From: Geomonas anaerohicana
GTDB taxonomy: Bacteria > Desulfobacterota > Desulfuromonadia > Geobacterales > Geobacteraceae
Direction of reading: 5' to 3'
DNA: 64,000 nt
Assembly (NCBI RefSeq): GCF_016458305.1
Contig: NZ_JAEMHL010000003.1
Span: 558,001-622,000 of the forward strand
Positions 51,191-60,010 of the stretch are shown in pieces; within the stretch, counting starts at the first letter, position 1, and every line of letters begins with the position of its first letter. The translations under genes were made by a program, and so were the position numbers. The notes beneath the pieces were generated by a model. The model did not search any database, was not told where the DNA came from, and worked only from the letters and a program-made list of their open reading frames with translations.

Positions 51191-53284
51191 ATGAAAGACG
51201 CCAGCAAGATTTTGCAATTTGCCCGTCCTGATATAGTAATAGAGGTCTCTCCTGGCTCCGAAAAAGAGGTGGGGCTCAGCAAGCTGATCAACAAACTGAA
51301 CTTCATCAATTTTCAAGAACAATCAATCCTCGTCAACTTCAAGCATTCGAAATATCCCCGCACGGTAACACTTGAAGCAACTCCCCTGCCCTGCCTGAAC
51401 AACAAACTGGAATGCCGGTGGGTCTCAGTCGACTCCGTCGAGGTCAAGACCAACGGCTGCGTTTTCGACAGCATCCTGGTGGTCAGCGGCCACAGGATGA
51501 TCACCGCCGCCCCCGAACTGATCAGCATGAGCGACGAGGGGGCCACCTTTCTCCTTCCCGAGAAGTGCACCGAAGTAAACTACCGCAAGTCCCGGCGCTA
51601 CCCCTGCTCTGACATCTCCGCGGAGCTTTTTCAAAACGGCGCGCGCTTTGAAGGCATGCTTGTCGACTTCAGCGCCGTTTCTTTCCGGGTCCACGTCCCG
51701 GGCGACGACAGCCGCAACTTCAACTGGATCAACTGCGAGGTGCCGTTGCAGGTTGTTTTTAGTAGCGGCAGCACCACCCTGTACTCGGCCGAATGCCAAA
51801 TCGCGACGCAAACGCCCGGGCAACGCAGCAGGATCTACGTGTTGGAGCCGGTGCAATCGCGCATGCAGCGCTTCAAGGCGAAAGAGATTCGCAGCGACCG
51901 GCACGAGCTTCTTCCCCTTCCCAACGCGGTCTTCAACCACCCGTTCAGCCAGAAAAGCGTGGACCTTAAAGTGCTGGACCTGTCAGGTTCCGGCTTCTCA
52001 GTCAGTGAAGATGCAGAGTTGAGCGTACTGCTGCCGGGGATGATTATCCCGGAACTGGAACTGCGGATAGGCAACGGCTTTGCCACCAAATGCACCGCTC
52101 AGGTCGTATACCGCGACGGTGTGCAGAAGGACGTGAAAGGGGCTACCGTTCGCAGCGGGCTGTGCTTCCTGGACATGGACATACGCGACCACGTGAATCT
52201 GCTGTCGTTGCTCTACCTGGCCAAGGACAAGCACTCCTACGTGAGCACCCAGGTCGACCTGGAGGACCTGTGGCAGTTCTTCTTTGAAAGCGGCTTCATC
52301 TACCCGGAAAAATACCACTTCTTCCAGACCAACAAGACGCTCCTGAAGGAGACCTACAAAAGGCTTTACACCGAGAACCCCAGCATCGCCAGGCATTACA
52401 TCTACCAGGAGCACGGAACCATCCTCGGGCACCTGGCAATGCTGCGTTTTTACCAGAGTAGCTGGCTTGTGCACCATCACGCCGCCAACAAGTCCGAGTC
52501 GCTGAGCGCCGGGCTGGTCGTTTTGAACCAGCTTGCCAACTCCATAAACGACTCCTACAACCTGAAGTCAGCGTACATGGACTACATCATCTGCTACTAC
52601 CGGCCAGACAACAAGTTTCCCAACCGCGTATTCGGCGGCGCAGCGAAGGCCATCGGCAGAAAGAAAGGTTGCTCCATCGATACCTTCGCCTATTTTCATT
52701 ACCACCGCACCTTCTCGGATGACTGGAATTTCTCCGGCCCCTGGAGCCTTACCCAGACGACCCGGGAGGACCTTTATGAGTTGGAGGCCTTCTACGAGCA
52801 GGAATCGGGGGGCGTGATGCTCCATGCGCTGGACCTAGAGCCCGCCATGGCGAACCAGGACCAGCTCGCCAAAGAGTACGACCGCGCCGGCCTGTCGCTC
52901 AAGCGCTACCAGTACACCCTTAAGAAAAACGGTGACACCAAGGCCATCATTCTGGTGAACATATCGGACATCGGCCTCAACCTCTCCGACCTTACCAACT
53001 GCATCCATTTGATCGTTCTGGACCAAGCGCAGTTCCCGCGTGACATAGTCTACATACTGCTCTCCATCCTGACCCACAAGCACCAGCAAAACGATATTCC
53101 GGTGCTGGCGTACCCCATGAGTTACGTCGAAGCCGCCAATCTCCCCTATGAACGAAAGTACGCTCTGTGGGCCATAAGTTCCCACGAACACGCCTCTGAC
53201 TTCATCAAGTACATTAACGACATGCAGACGCGGCATAAGACCAAGCGTACGCACGCAGCGGAACACTTGGAATCATCGGAATAA
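51191..53284 (+). CDS. PilZ-domain protein with a C-terminal acyltransferase-like region
   Basis: A 697-residue cytosolic protein. Two PilZ-like segments lie at about 125-220 (RKSRRYPCSDISAELF, then DFSAVSFRV) and 235-340 (RSDRHELLPLPNAVF, then DLSGSGFSV, matching the D-x-S-x-x-G motif). PilZ domains bind c-di-GMP. The remaining 350 residues contain ARHYIYQEHGTILGHLAMLRFY and WLVHHHAANKSES, which resemble GNAT/FeeM-type acyltransferase cores; this is a tentative reading. The gene is followed after 3 bases by the HD-GYP gene, so they are co-transcribed. AGAGG lies before the ATG. Confidence 0.75.
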   Translation: MKDASKILQFARPDIVIEVSPGSEKEVGLSKLINKLNFINFQEQSILVNFKHSKYPRTVTLEATPLPCLNNKLECRWVSVDSVEVKTNGCVFDSILVVSGHRMITAAPELISMSDEGATFLLPEKCTEVNYRKSRRYPCSDISAELFQNGARFEGMLVDFSAVSFRVHVPGDDSRNFNWINCEVPLQVVFSSGSTTLYSAECQIATQTPGQRSRIYVLEPVQSRMQRFKAKEIRSDRHELLPLPNAVFNHPFSQKSVDLKVLDLSGSGFSVSEDAELSVLLPGMIIPELELRIGNGFATKCTAQVVYRDGVQKDVKGATVRSGLCFLDMDIRDHVNLLSLLYLAKDKHSYVSTQVDLEDLWQFFFESGFIYPEKYHFFQTNKTLLKETYKRLYTENPSIARHYIYQEHGTILGHLAMLRFYQSSWLVHHHAANKSESLSAGLVVLNQLANSINDSYNLKSAYMDYIICYYRPDNKFPNRVFGGAAKAIGRKKGCSIDTFAYFHYHRTFSDDWNFSGPWSLTQTTREDLYELEAFYEQESGGVMLHALDLEPAMANQDQLAKEYDRAGLSLKRYQYTLKKNGDTKAIILVNISDIGLNLSDLTNCIHLIVLDQAQFPRDIVYILLSILTHKHQQNDIPVLAYPMSYVEAANLPYERKYALWAISSHEHASDFIKYINDMQTRHKTKRTHAAEHLESSE

Positions 53285-53287
53285 AAG

Positions 53288-55216
53288 ATGAGCACTCCGC
53301 TTTACAACAGCAGCATCATCGACACGTACATCAAGCTCATCAAGAGCAAGTACAACTTTGTCAACGTCGGTGAGTTGTTGAGCTACGCCAACATGACCTA
53401 CCTTGAGGTGTCCGACCAGGGGCACTGGTTTTCCCAGGAACAGGTGAACCTGTTTTACGAAAAGCTGCTGAAGGTGACCGGTAACGAGAACATTGCCCGG
53501 GAGGCCGGACGCTACGCGGCTTCCCCCGAGGCCATGGGCATCATCAGACAGTACTTCCTGGGCCTGGTCGGCCCCGCCAAAGCCTATAGCCTCATCGGCG
53601 AAGCAGCCAACACCAAGATCGTCCGCTCTTCTATCTATGCCTCCAGACAGATTGCCAGCAACAGCGTTGAAATAACCGTCACGCCGCGCCCCGGGACCCA
53701 CGAGGAGCCCTTCCAGTGCCAAAACAGGATGGGGTTCTTCGAAGCGGTCGCCAGTGTCTTCAACGCGAAGCTCCCCCACATCGAGCACCCGGAGTGCATG
53801 TTCAAGGGGGACCGGGTCTGCCGGTACATCGTGTCCTGGGACAAGGCCGCATTCACCTTGCGGAACCACACCCGCAATGCCGCGGGGCTCTTCTTGCTGG
53901 CGCTCACCGGATACTTCCTGAAGGTCGACCCAGCCACTGCGCTGCGGGTCGTCGCGCCCTGGTCCATCACTGCGTTCCTCGCGCTCACCCTGATTTCACT
54001 CAGAAGCGAGAAAAAGGCCCTGATCCTCAGCCAGCAAAGCCTCGTCAACCTGACGGACAGCCTGTTCGAGCGAGTGGAGATCAACTACAACAACGCCCTC
54101 GTCACCAACGAGATCGGGCAGGCGATCAGCAGGCTGACCGAGGTGCACGACATCCTCTCCAACGTGATCCAGATCCTGGAAAAGCGTCTCGATTACAGCC
54201 GCGGCCTGATCCTGCTCAGCAACCCCGAGAAGTCGAGGCTCGTGTTCCAGGCCGGCTTCGGCTACCACGATGAACAGCTCGCCTTCCTGGGCAAGACCAC
54301 CTTCCACCTGGACCGCCCCGACTCCAAGGGAGTCTTCGTGATCTCCTTCCGCGAGCAGCGCCCCTTCCTCGTGGCCGACGTGAAGGACATCGAGGGCAAC
54401 CTCTCCGGGAAAAGCCAGAACTTCGCCAAGCAGCTCCTCTCCCAGACCTTCATCTGCTGCCCGATCATCTGCGAGGGGGAATCCCTGGGCATCATCGCCG
54501 TCGACAACCTGAAATCCAAGCGCCCCCTGGTGCAAAGCGACGTCTCCCTCCTCATGGGGATCGCCCCGGTGATCGGCATCAGCATACGCAACGCCAAGCT
54601 GCACGAGGCCAAGTCGAACCAGTTCAGCTCGTTTCTGAAGGTCATGGCGGCCTCGATCGACGCCAGGGACCCGCTCACCGCCGGCCACTCGGAGAAGGTG
54701 ACTGAGTACTCCGAGGAGATCTGCGAGGAACTGGGACTGCCGCGGAACGAACGGGAGATGATCAGGGTGGCGGCCCTTCTGCACGACTACGGCAAGATCG
54801 GCGTGCCCGACGCCATTTTGAAGAAGAACGGCCGGCTTTCCGACCTGGAATACGAGATCGTCAAGACCCACTGCCACAAGACGCGCGACATCCTTGAACA
54901 GGTTAACTTCGAGGGGATTTACCGCGAGGTCCCCGAGATAGCCGGCGCGCACCACGAAAAGATCGATGGCACCGGCTACCCCAAGGGGCTGAAAGGAAAG
55001 AACATACCGCTGGGGGCGAAGATCATCGCCGTGGCGGATTTTTACGAGGCGGTGACCTCACAGCGTCATTACCGGGCCCCCATGCCCAGGGAAGATGCCT
55101 TCCGCCTGCTCAGGGAGGGGGCGGGATCCCATTTCGACAAGCACATCGTCGACGCCCTGATCGCCTGCCGCACCCGCGCCAACGAGGAAGACACCTCTGC
55201 GGCTCAGGAGGCCTGA
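53288..55216 (+). CDS. HD-GYP phosphodiesterase with the shared V4R-like sensor module
   Basis: A 642-residue protein. The N-terminal 200 residues match the kinase at 46190 (GHWFSQEQVNLFYEKL, AREAGRYAASPEA, HPECMFKGDRVCRYI), followed by two hydrophobic helices (about 197-243), a GAF domain (about 270-430), and an HD-GYP domain (about 445-625) with LHDYGKIGVPD and HHEKIDGTGYPKGLKG. It should degrade c-di-GMP. It starts 3 bases after the PilZ gene and its end overlaps the convergent methyltransferase gene. Only the output module differs from that of the kinase. Confidence 0.9.
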   Translation: MSTPLYNSSIIDTYIKLIKSKYNFVNVGELLSYANMTYLEVSDQGHWFSQEQVNLFYEKLLKVTGNENIAREAGRYAASPEAMGIIRQYFLGLVGPAKAYSLIGEAANTKIVRSSIYASRQIASNSVEITVTPRPGTHEEPFQCQNRMGFFEAVASVFNAKLPHIEHPECMFKGDRVCRYIVSWDKAAFTLRNHTRNAAGLFLLALTGYFLKVDPATALRVVAPWSITAFLALTLISLRSEKKALILSQQSLVNLTDSLFERVEINYNNALVTNEIGQAISRLTEVHDILSNVIQILEKRLDYSRGLILLSNPEKSRLVFQAGFGYHDEQLAFLGKTTFHLDRPDSKGVFVISFREQRPFLVADVKDIEGNLSGKSQNFAKQLLSQTFICCPIICEGESLGIIAVDNLKSKRPLVQSDVSLLMGIAPVIGISIRNAKLHEAKSNQFSSFLKVMAASIDARDPLTAGHSEKVTEYSEEICEELGLPRNEREMIRVAALLHDYGKIGVPDAILKKNGRLSDLEYEIVKTHCHKTRDILEQVNFEGIYREVPEIAGAHHEKIDGTGYPKGLKGKNIPLGAKIIAVADFYEAVTSQRHYRAPMPREDAFRLLREGAGSHFDKHIVDALIACRTRANEEDTSAAQEA

Positions 55217-56019
55217 GGCTTTCTGCCGCGGCAGGAAATGATCGGGGTATAGGTGAAACGGCGGGGATTGGCGAAGAAGGTGCGGAACTCGTCTAAAAAC
55301 TCCTCGTAGCCCCCTTCGTACTCGTTGAAGTCGTAGCCCGACCGCTTGGCGGCCACCTCGACCTTCCTGGTCCAGTTGAATTCGTCCACCTCCTTCAACT
55401 CGCCGAAGATCTGGTGGTGCGCTTCGACCTTGACGTCGATGTCCTGGAACCCCAGGTCGTACAGGAAGGAATACAGCTTCCTCCCGACGTAGGGATCGAA
55501 ATTGTCGTTTTCCTCGAGGCTCTTGATGGTGGCGGCGACGGCGCGCTCCATGCGCGGGGAATGGCCGAAGTGACTCAGGCAGTTGTGGTCGAGATCGATC
55601 AGGCAGAGGATGCCACCGGGTTTGAGCGCCGCCGCGATGTTGCGCACCAACTCGAAGCAGTTGGAGAGGTGGTATTCGAGCACGAAGCGGCACCAGGCGA
55701 AATCGAACTGTCCCAGCCCGGTAAGCGGCTGGTACAGGTCGCAGCGTTCGAAGCTCACCGTGGAGGAGCCGTAGTGCTCGCGGGCGAAGGCGAGGCGCTG
55801 TTCGGAAAGGTCGACGCCGACGGCGCGCCCCCCGGGCTGCACCAGTTCCCCAAGCATGCTGGTCGTTTTGCCGGGGCCGCAGCCGATGTCGATGACGCTC
55901 ATCCCCGGCGTAAGGCCGGCCCAGCGGGCCTGTCTCTCGGTCACCGCGTTGTCGGTTTTCATGTCAAGCCGGAGGGATTCCCCGGCGTGTTCCATCAGGT
56001 ACCGTCTTTCAGAGTGCAT
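55204..56019 (-). CDS. Class I SAM-dependent methyltransferase
   Basis: A 271-residue enzyme with the Rossmann motif VIDIGCGPGKTTSMLGELV, the acidic VDLSEQRL that binds the SAM ribose, and a post-II LDHNCLSHFGHSPRMERAV segment. The substrate is unknown; the UbiE/COQ5-like layout suggests a small molecule. The ATG at 56019 lies 5 bases after GGGAG; an adjacent GTG one codon earlier is the alternative. Its 3' end overlaps that of the HD-GYP gene by 13 bases on the other strand. Confidence 0.85.
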   Translation of the reverse strand: MHSERRYLMEHAGESLRLDMKTDNAVTERQARWAGLTPGMSVIDIGCGPGKTTSMLGELVQPGGRAVGVDLSEQRLAFAREHYGSSTVSFERCDLYQPLTGLGQFDFAWCRFVLEYHLSNCFELVRNIAAALKPGGILCLIDLDHNCLSHFGHSPRMERAVAATIKSLEENDNFDPYVGRKLYSFLYDLGFQDIDVKVEAHHQIFGELKEVDEFNWTRKVEVAAKRSGYDFNEYEGGYEEFLDEFRTFFANPRRFTYTPIISCRGRKPQAS

Positions 56020-56150
56020 CACTGCTCCCGTTAACAGATTCGAATAATTAGACTTTTAGCACGAACCTTTGTGGCCAGTCAACCACGACAGCCATGTTAC
56101 CTGCAGCCGCGACGATTCGTCAACGTCGCACTTTAATTCCAGGAGGATCT

Positions 56151-57374
56151 ATGAACTACAGGAAGAGCCTGATCGCCGGGATGCTGGCTTCGGCGGTCGC
56201 GCTGGGAGCCGGCGCACCTTCGTCCGCACTTGCCGCCGGCTATGCCGTCTTCACTCACGGGGCCAGCGCCCTCGGCCAAGGTAACGCCGTGACCGCTCAC
56301 ACCAGCGATGCCAGCACCATCTTTTACAACCCGGCGCTGATGAGCAAGCTGGACGGGACCCAGGTACTGGCCGGCACCACCGCCATTTTCTCCTCGCGCG
56401 AGTACACCAGTTCCGTCGGCGGCAACGACGCCTCCGACGACTCCGTCTTCTTCCCGAGCCACCTCTACGTGACCCACAAGTTCAACGACCAGGCCAGCGC
56501 CGGTCTGGGCATCTTCAACCCCTTCGGGCTGGGTACCAGGTGGGACAGCAACTGGGACGGCCGCTACATCGCCACCAAGTCCACCCTGAAGACCTTCGAT
56601 ATCAACCCCGTCTTCTCTTACCGCGTGATCCCTTCCCTCACCCTGGCGGCCGGTCTCGACGTGATGCTTCTCGATGCCACGCTGGAGCGCAAGGTCTTCA
56701 CCGGAGGCCCGGACGTCGGCTCCAGGTTCAAGGGTGACGGAACCGGTGTCGGCTTCAACATCGGCGCGGCCTACGACATCACCCGCGACCTGACCGTCGG
56801 CGCCTCGTATCGCAGCCAGGTGCATGTCGACATCTCCGGCGATGCCACCTTCTCGGTCCCCGCTTTCAACAGCGGCGGCAAGACCGACCTCACCCTCCCG
56901 CCGCAGTTCACCGCGGGCGTCGCCTACAAAGGGATCGACAAACTCACCATGGAAGCCGGCGTGCGCTGGGAAGGGTGGTCGAAGTTCAAGAACCTGGACA
57001 TCCGGCTGGACAACGGCCAGTCCGTGTCCACCCAGAGGGACTGGAAGGATAGCTGGGGGCTCAACCTCGGCGGCAGATACCAGTTCGACCCGAGGGTCGC
57101 CCTTTCGGCCGGCTACGTCTACGGCGGCACCGCCGTGCCCGACAGCACCTTCGACCCCTCCATCCCGGACGCCAAGACCCACGTCTTCTGTGCAGGCACC
57201 GATATCGACCTGAAGCCCTTTACCGTTGCCGTCGCCTACGGCTACCAGTATTACGAGAACCGGAACAAGAACAACAACACCGGCCTGAATCCCTTCGTCC
57301 CCACCAGCACCGCCAACGGCAAGTACCAAAGCGACGCCCACCTCGTCGCCCTGTCGCTGGGGTACAAGTTCTAG
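56151..57374 (+). CDS. FadL/OmpP1-family outer membrane transport protein
   Basis: The 407-residue protein has a signal peptide (to about 27, ALAAGYAVFTHGASALGQGNAVTA) and the FadL N-terminal signature, with NPALMSKL typical of the family. A 14-strand beta-barrel is inferred from alternating patterns and the final aromatic residue (LGYKF) needed for outer membrane insertion. FadL proteins carry long-chain fatty acids or aromatic hydrocarbons across the outer membrane. AGGAGG precedes the ATG. A terminator follows at 57514. Confidence 0.92.
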   Translation: MNYRKSLIAGMLASAVALGAGAPSSALAAGYAVFTHGASALGQGNAVTAHTSDASTIFYNPALMSKLDGTQVLAGTTAIFSSREYTSSVGGNDASDDSVFFPSHLYVTHKFNDQASAGLGIFNPFGLGTRWDSNWDGRYIATKSTLKTFDINPVFSYRVIPSLTLAAGLDVMLLDATLERKVFTGGPDVGSRFKGDGTGVGFNIGAAYDITRDLTVGASYRSQVHVDISGDATFSVPAFNSGGKTDLTLPPQFTAGVAYKGIDKLTMEAGVRWEGWSKFKNLDIRLDNGQSVSTQRDWKDSWGLNLGGRYQFDPRVALSAGYVYGGTAVPDSTFDPSIPDAKTHVFCAGTDIDLKPFTVAVAYGYQYYENRNKNNNTGLNPFVPTSTANGKYQSDAHLVALSLGYKF

Positions 57375-57488
57375 CAGAAGGGACAGTCTCCGTCAGGTGC
57401 CTGTCCCTCTAGTGGGACACTCCCTTCAGCACAGCCACCGTCTACAAAAACTAAGGGGACAGGCACCTGGCGGAGCCAGTCCCCTCCT
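57374..57488. repeat. GGGACTGGCTCC-type inverted element after the FadL gene
   Basis: The left arm AGAAGGGACAGTCTCCG...GTGCCTGTCCC and right arm GGGGACAGGCACC...GGAGCCAGTCCC are inverted. It is the most complete of four related elements in the window. Confidence 0.75.
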
Positions 57489-57513
57489 CCGCAGCAGCCG
57501 CGCATGATGCATG

Positions 57514-57550
57514 AAAAAAGGCCTCTCCCAGATAAGGAGAGGCCTTTTTT
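57514..57550. terminator. Bidirectional terminator between convergent genes
   Basis: A perfect 15-bp stem AAAAAAGGCCTCTCC/GGAGAGGCCTTTTTT with a 7-base loop gives T runs on both strands, serving the FadL gene and the gene at 57647. Confidence 0.93.
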
Positions 57551-57555
57551 ACGTT

Positions 57556-57643
57556 TCCCCTCGCCCACCGGGAGAGGGCGGCCGAAGGCCGGGTGAGGGC
57601 GTCGGCAGCTGCGCCTATGGTGCGCTGAGCTTTGCCCTCCCCT
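57556..57643. repeat. GC-rich palindromic intergenic repeat
   Basis: CCCTCGCCCACCGGGAGAGGG, GGCCGAAGGCCGGGTGAGGGCGT and a TTTGCCCTCCCC end resemble the elements at 11168 and 44629. It ends just before the 57647 gene stop. Confidence 0.7.
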
Positions 57644-57646
57644 CCC

Positions 57647-58582
57647 CTATTTCTTGGCGAACTTCGGGTCCAGGCTGCGCGCCAGGTCGTCGTAGGCGAC
57701 CAGCGCCTTGATCTGCGGGGCCGTCTTCTTCACCGTGGCGTCGAAGAGTTGCAGCTTGCCGTTGAAGACCTGGGCCTTGTTGCGCAGCGAGGTGGTGCTC
57801 TCGGCCAGGAAGCTCTTCTCGGCCTTCTCGTCGCTCTTCAGGAAGGACTTCGCCTTGGTCAGCGCCTCGTCGCCGGAACCCACGTAGTGGTTCACGCTCT
57901 CCAGGAAGGAAAGCGAGGAGGCGGAAAGCTGGCTGGTGGTGGTGAGACGGTCCTGCACCTCGGACATCCCCTTCAAAAGGTCCTGGTCGGCGAAGCGCAC
58001 CAGGTCGGAGACGTCCTGGTTGTAGGTCGGCTTGTTCGGGTCCAGTGCGTCGGCCCTGGACAGGAACTGCTGCGAGGTCCCCAGGTACTTGTTGATGGAA
58101 ACCGAAGCAGCGCCGAGGGAGACCGCCGAGTCGGAGACGAACTTGGTAAAGAGCGAGGCCTGCCCCGCGTAGGGAATCGGGAAGAATCTCACGAAGCGTG
58201 CGGCGACGGAGCTCGCCTGGATGTACTTGGAGTAACTGGCGACGTGGCCGGACATCCACTTCACGTAGCTTTCGAACTCGGCCATGGACTGGCGCTGGGC
58301 GCGCACGTCGGCGGTGATTTCCTTGAGTTTCTTGGAGTTACGAGCTGCGAGGTCGGTGGAGCTGATGCTGCAGCTCTCCATGGCCTTCAGCTTCTCCTGC
58401 AGAAGCGCGTTCTCCCTGGTGAGTGCCGCGATGGTGGCGGCCTGATCGGCAGGCGCCGCGGCGACAGGGGCCGGGATGGCACTCGTCGGCAGAGTAGTCG
58501 GGATGGCTTCGGAAGCCCCGGCCGGGGCGGTGATCAAGCTCGCGCCAAGCAGGGACGCGGCGATAACGATGCGAATCTGCAC
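57647..58582 (-). CDS. Secreted protein with coiled-coil region, function unknown
   Basis: A 311-residue protein begins at a GTG (58582) that follows CCAGGAG. A signal peptide (VQIRIVIAASLLGASLITAPAGA) is followed by an Ala/Pro-rich stretch, then a predicted coiled coil (AATIAALTRENALLQEKLKAMES) and long helical segments with many Ser, Lys and Ala residues. No cysteine pair or catalytic motif stands out and I do not recognise a family. It could be a periplasmic or cell-surface structural protein. Longer upstream codons lack a ribosome site. Confidence 0.72.
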   Translation of the reverse strand: MQIRIVIAASLLGASLITAPAGASEAIPTTLPTSAIPAPVAAAPADQAATIAALTRENALLQEKLKAMESCSISSTDLAARNSKKLKEITADVRAQRQSMAEFESYVKWMSGHVASYSKYIQASSVAARFVRFFPIPYAGQASLFTKFVSDSAVSLGAASVSINKYLGTSQQFLSRADALDPNKPTYNQDVSDLVRFADQDLLKGMSEVQDRLTTTSQLSASSLSFLESVNHYVGSGDEALTKAKSFLKSDEKAEKSFLAESTTSLRNKAQVFNGKLQLFDATVKKTAPQIKALVAYDDLARSLDPKFAKK

Positions 58583-58670
58583 GGTATGCTCCTGGTAAGA
58601 AATTCGAAACAACTGCGTGGGAAGATACATCAATCGCCGCAGCCACACAAACAAAAAAGGTTCAGCGCTT

Positions 58671-58783
58671 AGCAGAAGGGACTGGCTCCGCTTCGGTGCC
58701 TCCCTCTAGCGGCACGCTCCACTCCGCTCACCCACCTTACCCAAGCCAGGGGGACAGGCACCTGGCGGAGCCAGTCCCCTCCT
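58671..58783. repeat. GGGACTGGCTCC-type inverted element
   Basis: AGCAGAAGGGACTGGCTCCGC and GCGGAGCCAGTCCCCT are inverted, with GGGGACAGGCACC inside the right half. It lies in the 58583-58956 gap, which holds no gene. Confidence 0.8.
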
Positions 58784-58810
58784 TCACGGTTCCTTCAAAG
58801 GACAGAGAAG

Positions 58811-58860
58811 CCCTCACGTCCCCCCCTTTTGCGAAGGGGGGACAGGGGGGATTTTGCTTT
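58811..58860. repeat. Polypurine-tract repeat (CCCCCCTTT...AAGGGGGGACAGGGGGG)
   Basis: CCCCCCTTTTGCGAAGGGGGG is a palindrome followed by ACAGGGGGGATTTT, a motif that I have seen between genes in many Deltaproteobacteria-type genomes. It has no coding role that I can support. Confidence 0.6.
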
Positions 58861-58956
58861 GCCCCTCTTTTGCAAGGCGCGCTTCCTCACCAAAAAAAGA
58901 GCCGCGCATCGCTGCGCGGCCCAAATAAAGGAACAACTGATGAAGCTGCTACTCTA

Positions 58957-59967
58957 TTACTTTTCCTTGAAGCTGATGCGGTAGCTGAACCCCTTGGGAT
59001 CGTACCAGTCCGGCACCTTGCCCCCCACTTCCGCGTAGGGATAGCCGAAGGTGTTGAGCGGAGCGCCCGCCTGCGGCGGGTTGAGCACCAGGTCGCGCCC
59101 GGAAGCGATCTTGAAGCGGTAGGGATCGATGCCGCCCCAGAAGTAGTCGCGGTACTCGCGGGTCTTGGCGTCTTTCAGCTCCAGCTTTTCCACCAGCATC
59201 GCCTTTCTCACGTCAGCCGGGTCAACCGGCACCCAGCCGGTCCCCGGGAGGAAGAACTCGACCCAGCAGTGCTGCCAGGTAGTGACATCCTCCTCCGCCT
59301 TCTTGCCCAGGCGCAGCCCGAACACCTCGCGCGCCGGAACGCCCGCCGCACGCGCCAGCGCGATGTACACCGAGGAGATGTCGGTGCACTTGCCGCCCGG
59401 CTTTTTCAGCAGTTCGCAGACGTCGCCCTTGCCGCACCCTACCGTGGCCGGGTCGCGGTACATGTTCTCGCAGGCCCAGTCGTAGATCGCCTTGGCCTTG
59501 TCGAGAACCGTGGTCTTCCCCTTCACGATGCTGTCGGCAAGTTTCTTCACCTCGCCGTCCACCGGCCCCATCGAGGTCGGCTTCAGGTACTCAGCGTAGT
59601 CGGCGCGGTTCCAGGCCGGCTCCTTTGCGGACAGGTCCTTGATGCGGATCTCTTCGCGCTGGACGTTGAAGCTGTAGACGAGCTTCCTGCTCTTGGCATC
59701 CTTGTCCCACTGGGCGTACAGCATGGGAGTGCCGTTGGCGCGGTCGGTGTAGACCGCCGATGCGGCAAAATCGCCGCTCACCTTGACGTCGGTCACGTTC
59801 TGATACGCGTCGGAGACCGCGTAGGGGATCCAGAGCCTGGTTTCCTTGCCCGCCTCCTGCTTGGAAAGATCGACCTCGACGGTCACCTGGCCGCTGCGGC
59901 TTTTGGCCCAGGCGGCGGGGGTGACACAGAGGGAAAGCGCCAGCATTGACAACAACAACCTTTTCAT
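58957..59967 (-). CDS. Secreted transglutaminase-like (papain-fold) protein
   Basis: A 336-residue protein has a signal peptide (about 1-21, ending AWA) and an N-terminal beta domain (about 25-110), then a transglutaminase-like domain (about 135-275) with the catalytic triad visible: C194 in GGKCTDIS, H233 in HCWVEFF, and D249 in DPADVR. Bacterial members are usually peptidases or amidases rather than cross-linking enzymes. It is 43 bases from the double-rhodanese gene on the same strand, so the two may be co-transcribed. The C-terminal WYDPKGFSYRISFKEK ends the protein. Confidence 0.88.
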   Translation of the reverse strand: MKRLLLSMLALSLCVTPAAWAKSRSGQVTVEVDLSKQEAGKETRLWIPYAVSDAYQNVTDVKVSGDFAASAVYTDRANGTPMLYAQWDKDAKSRKLVYSFNVQREEIRIKDLSAKEPAWNRADYAEYLKPTSMGPVDGEVKKLADSIVKGKTTVLDKAKAIYDWACENMYRDPATVGCGKGDVCELLKKPGGKCTDISSVYIALARAAGVPAREVFGLRLGKKAEEDVTTWQHCWVEFFLPGTGWVPVDPADVRKAMLVEKLELKDAKTREYRDYFWGGIDPYRFKIASGRDLVLNPPQAGAPLNTFGYPYAEVGGKVPDWYDPKGFSYRISFKEK

Positions 59968-60010
59968 TCGTGCTCCTTTGTTTCTGGAAGTATTGGAATA
60001 ACTACGGGTG

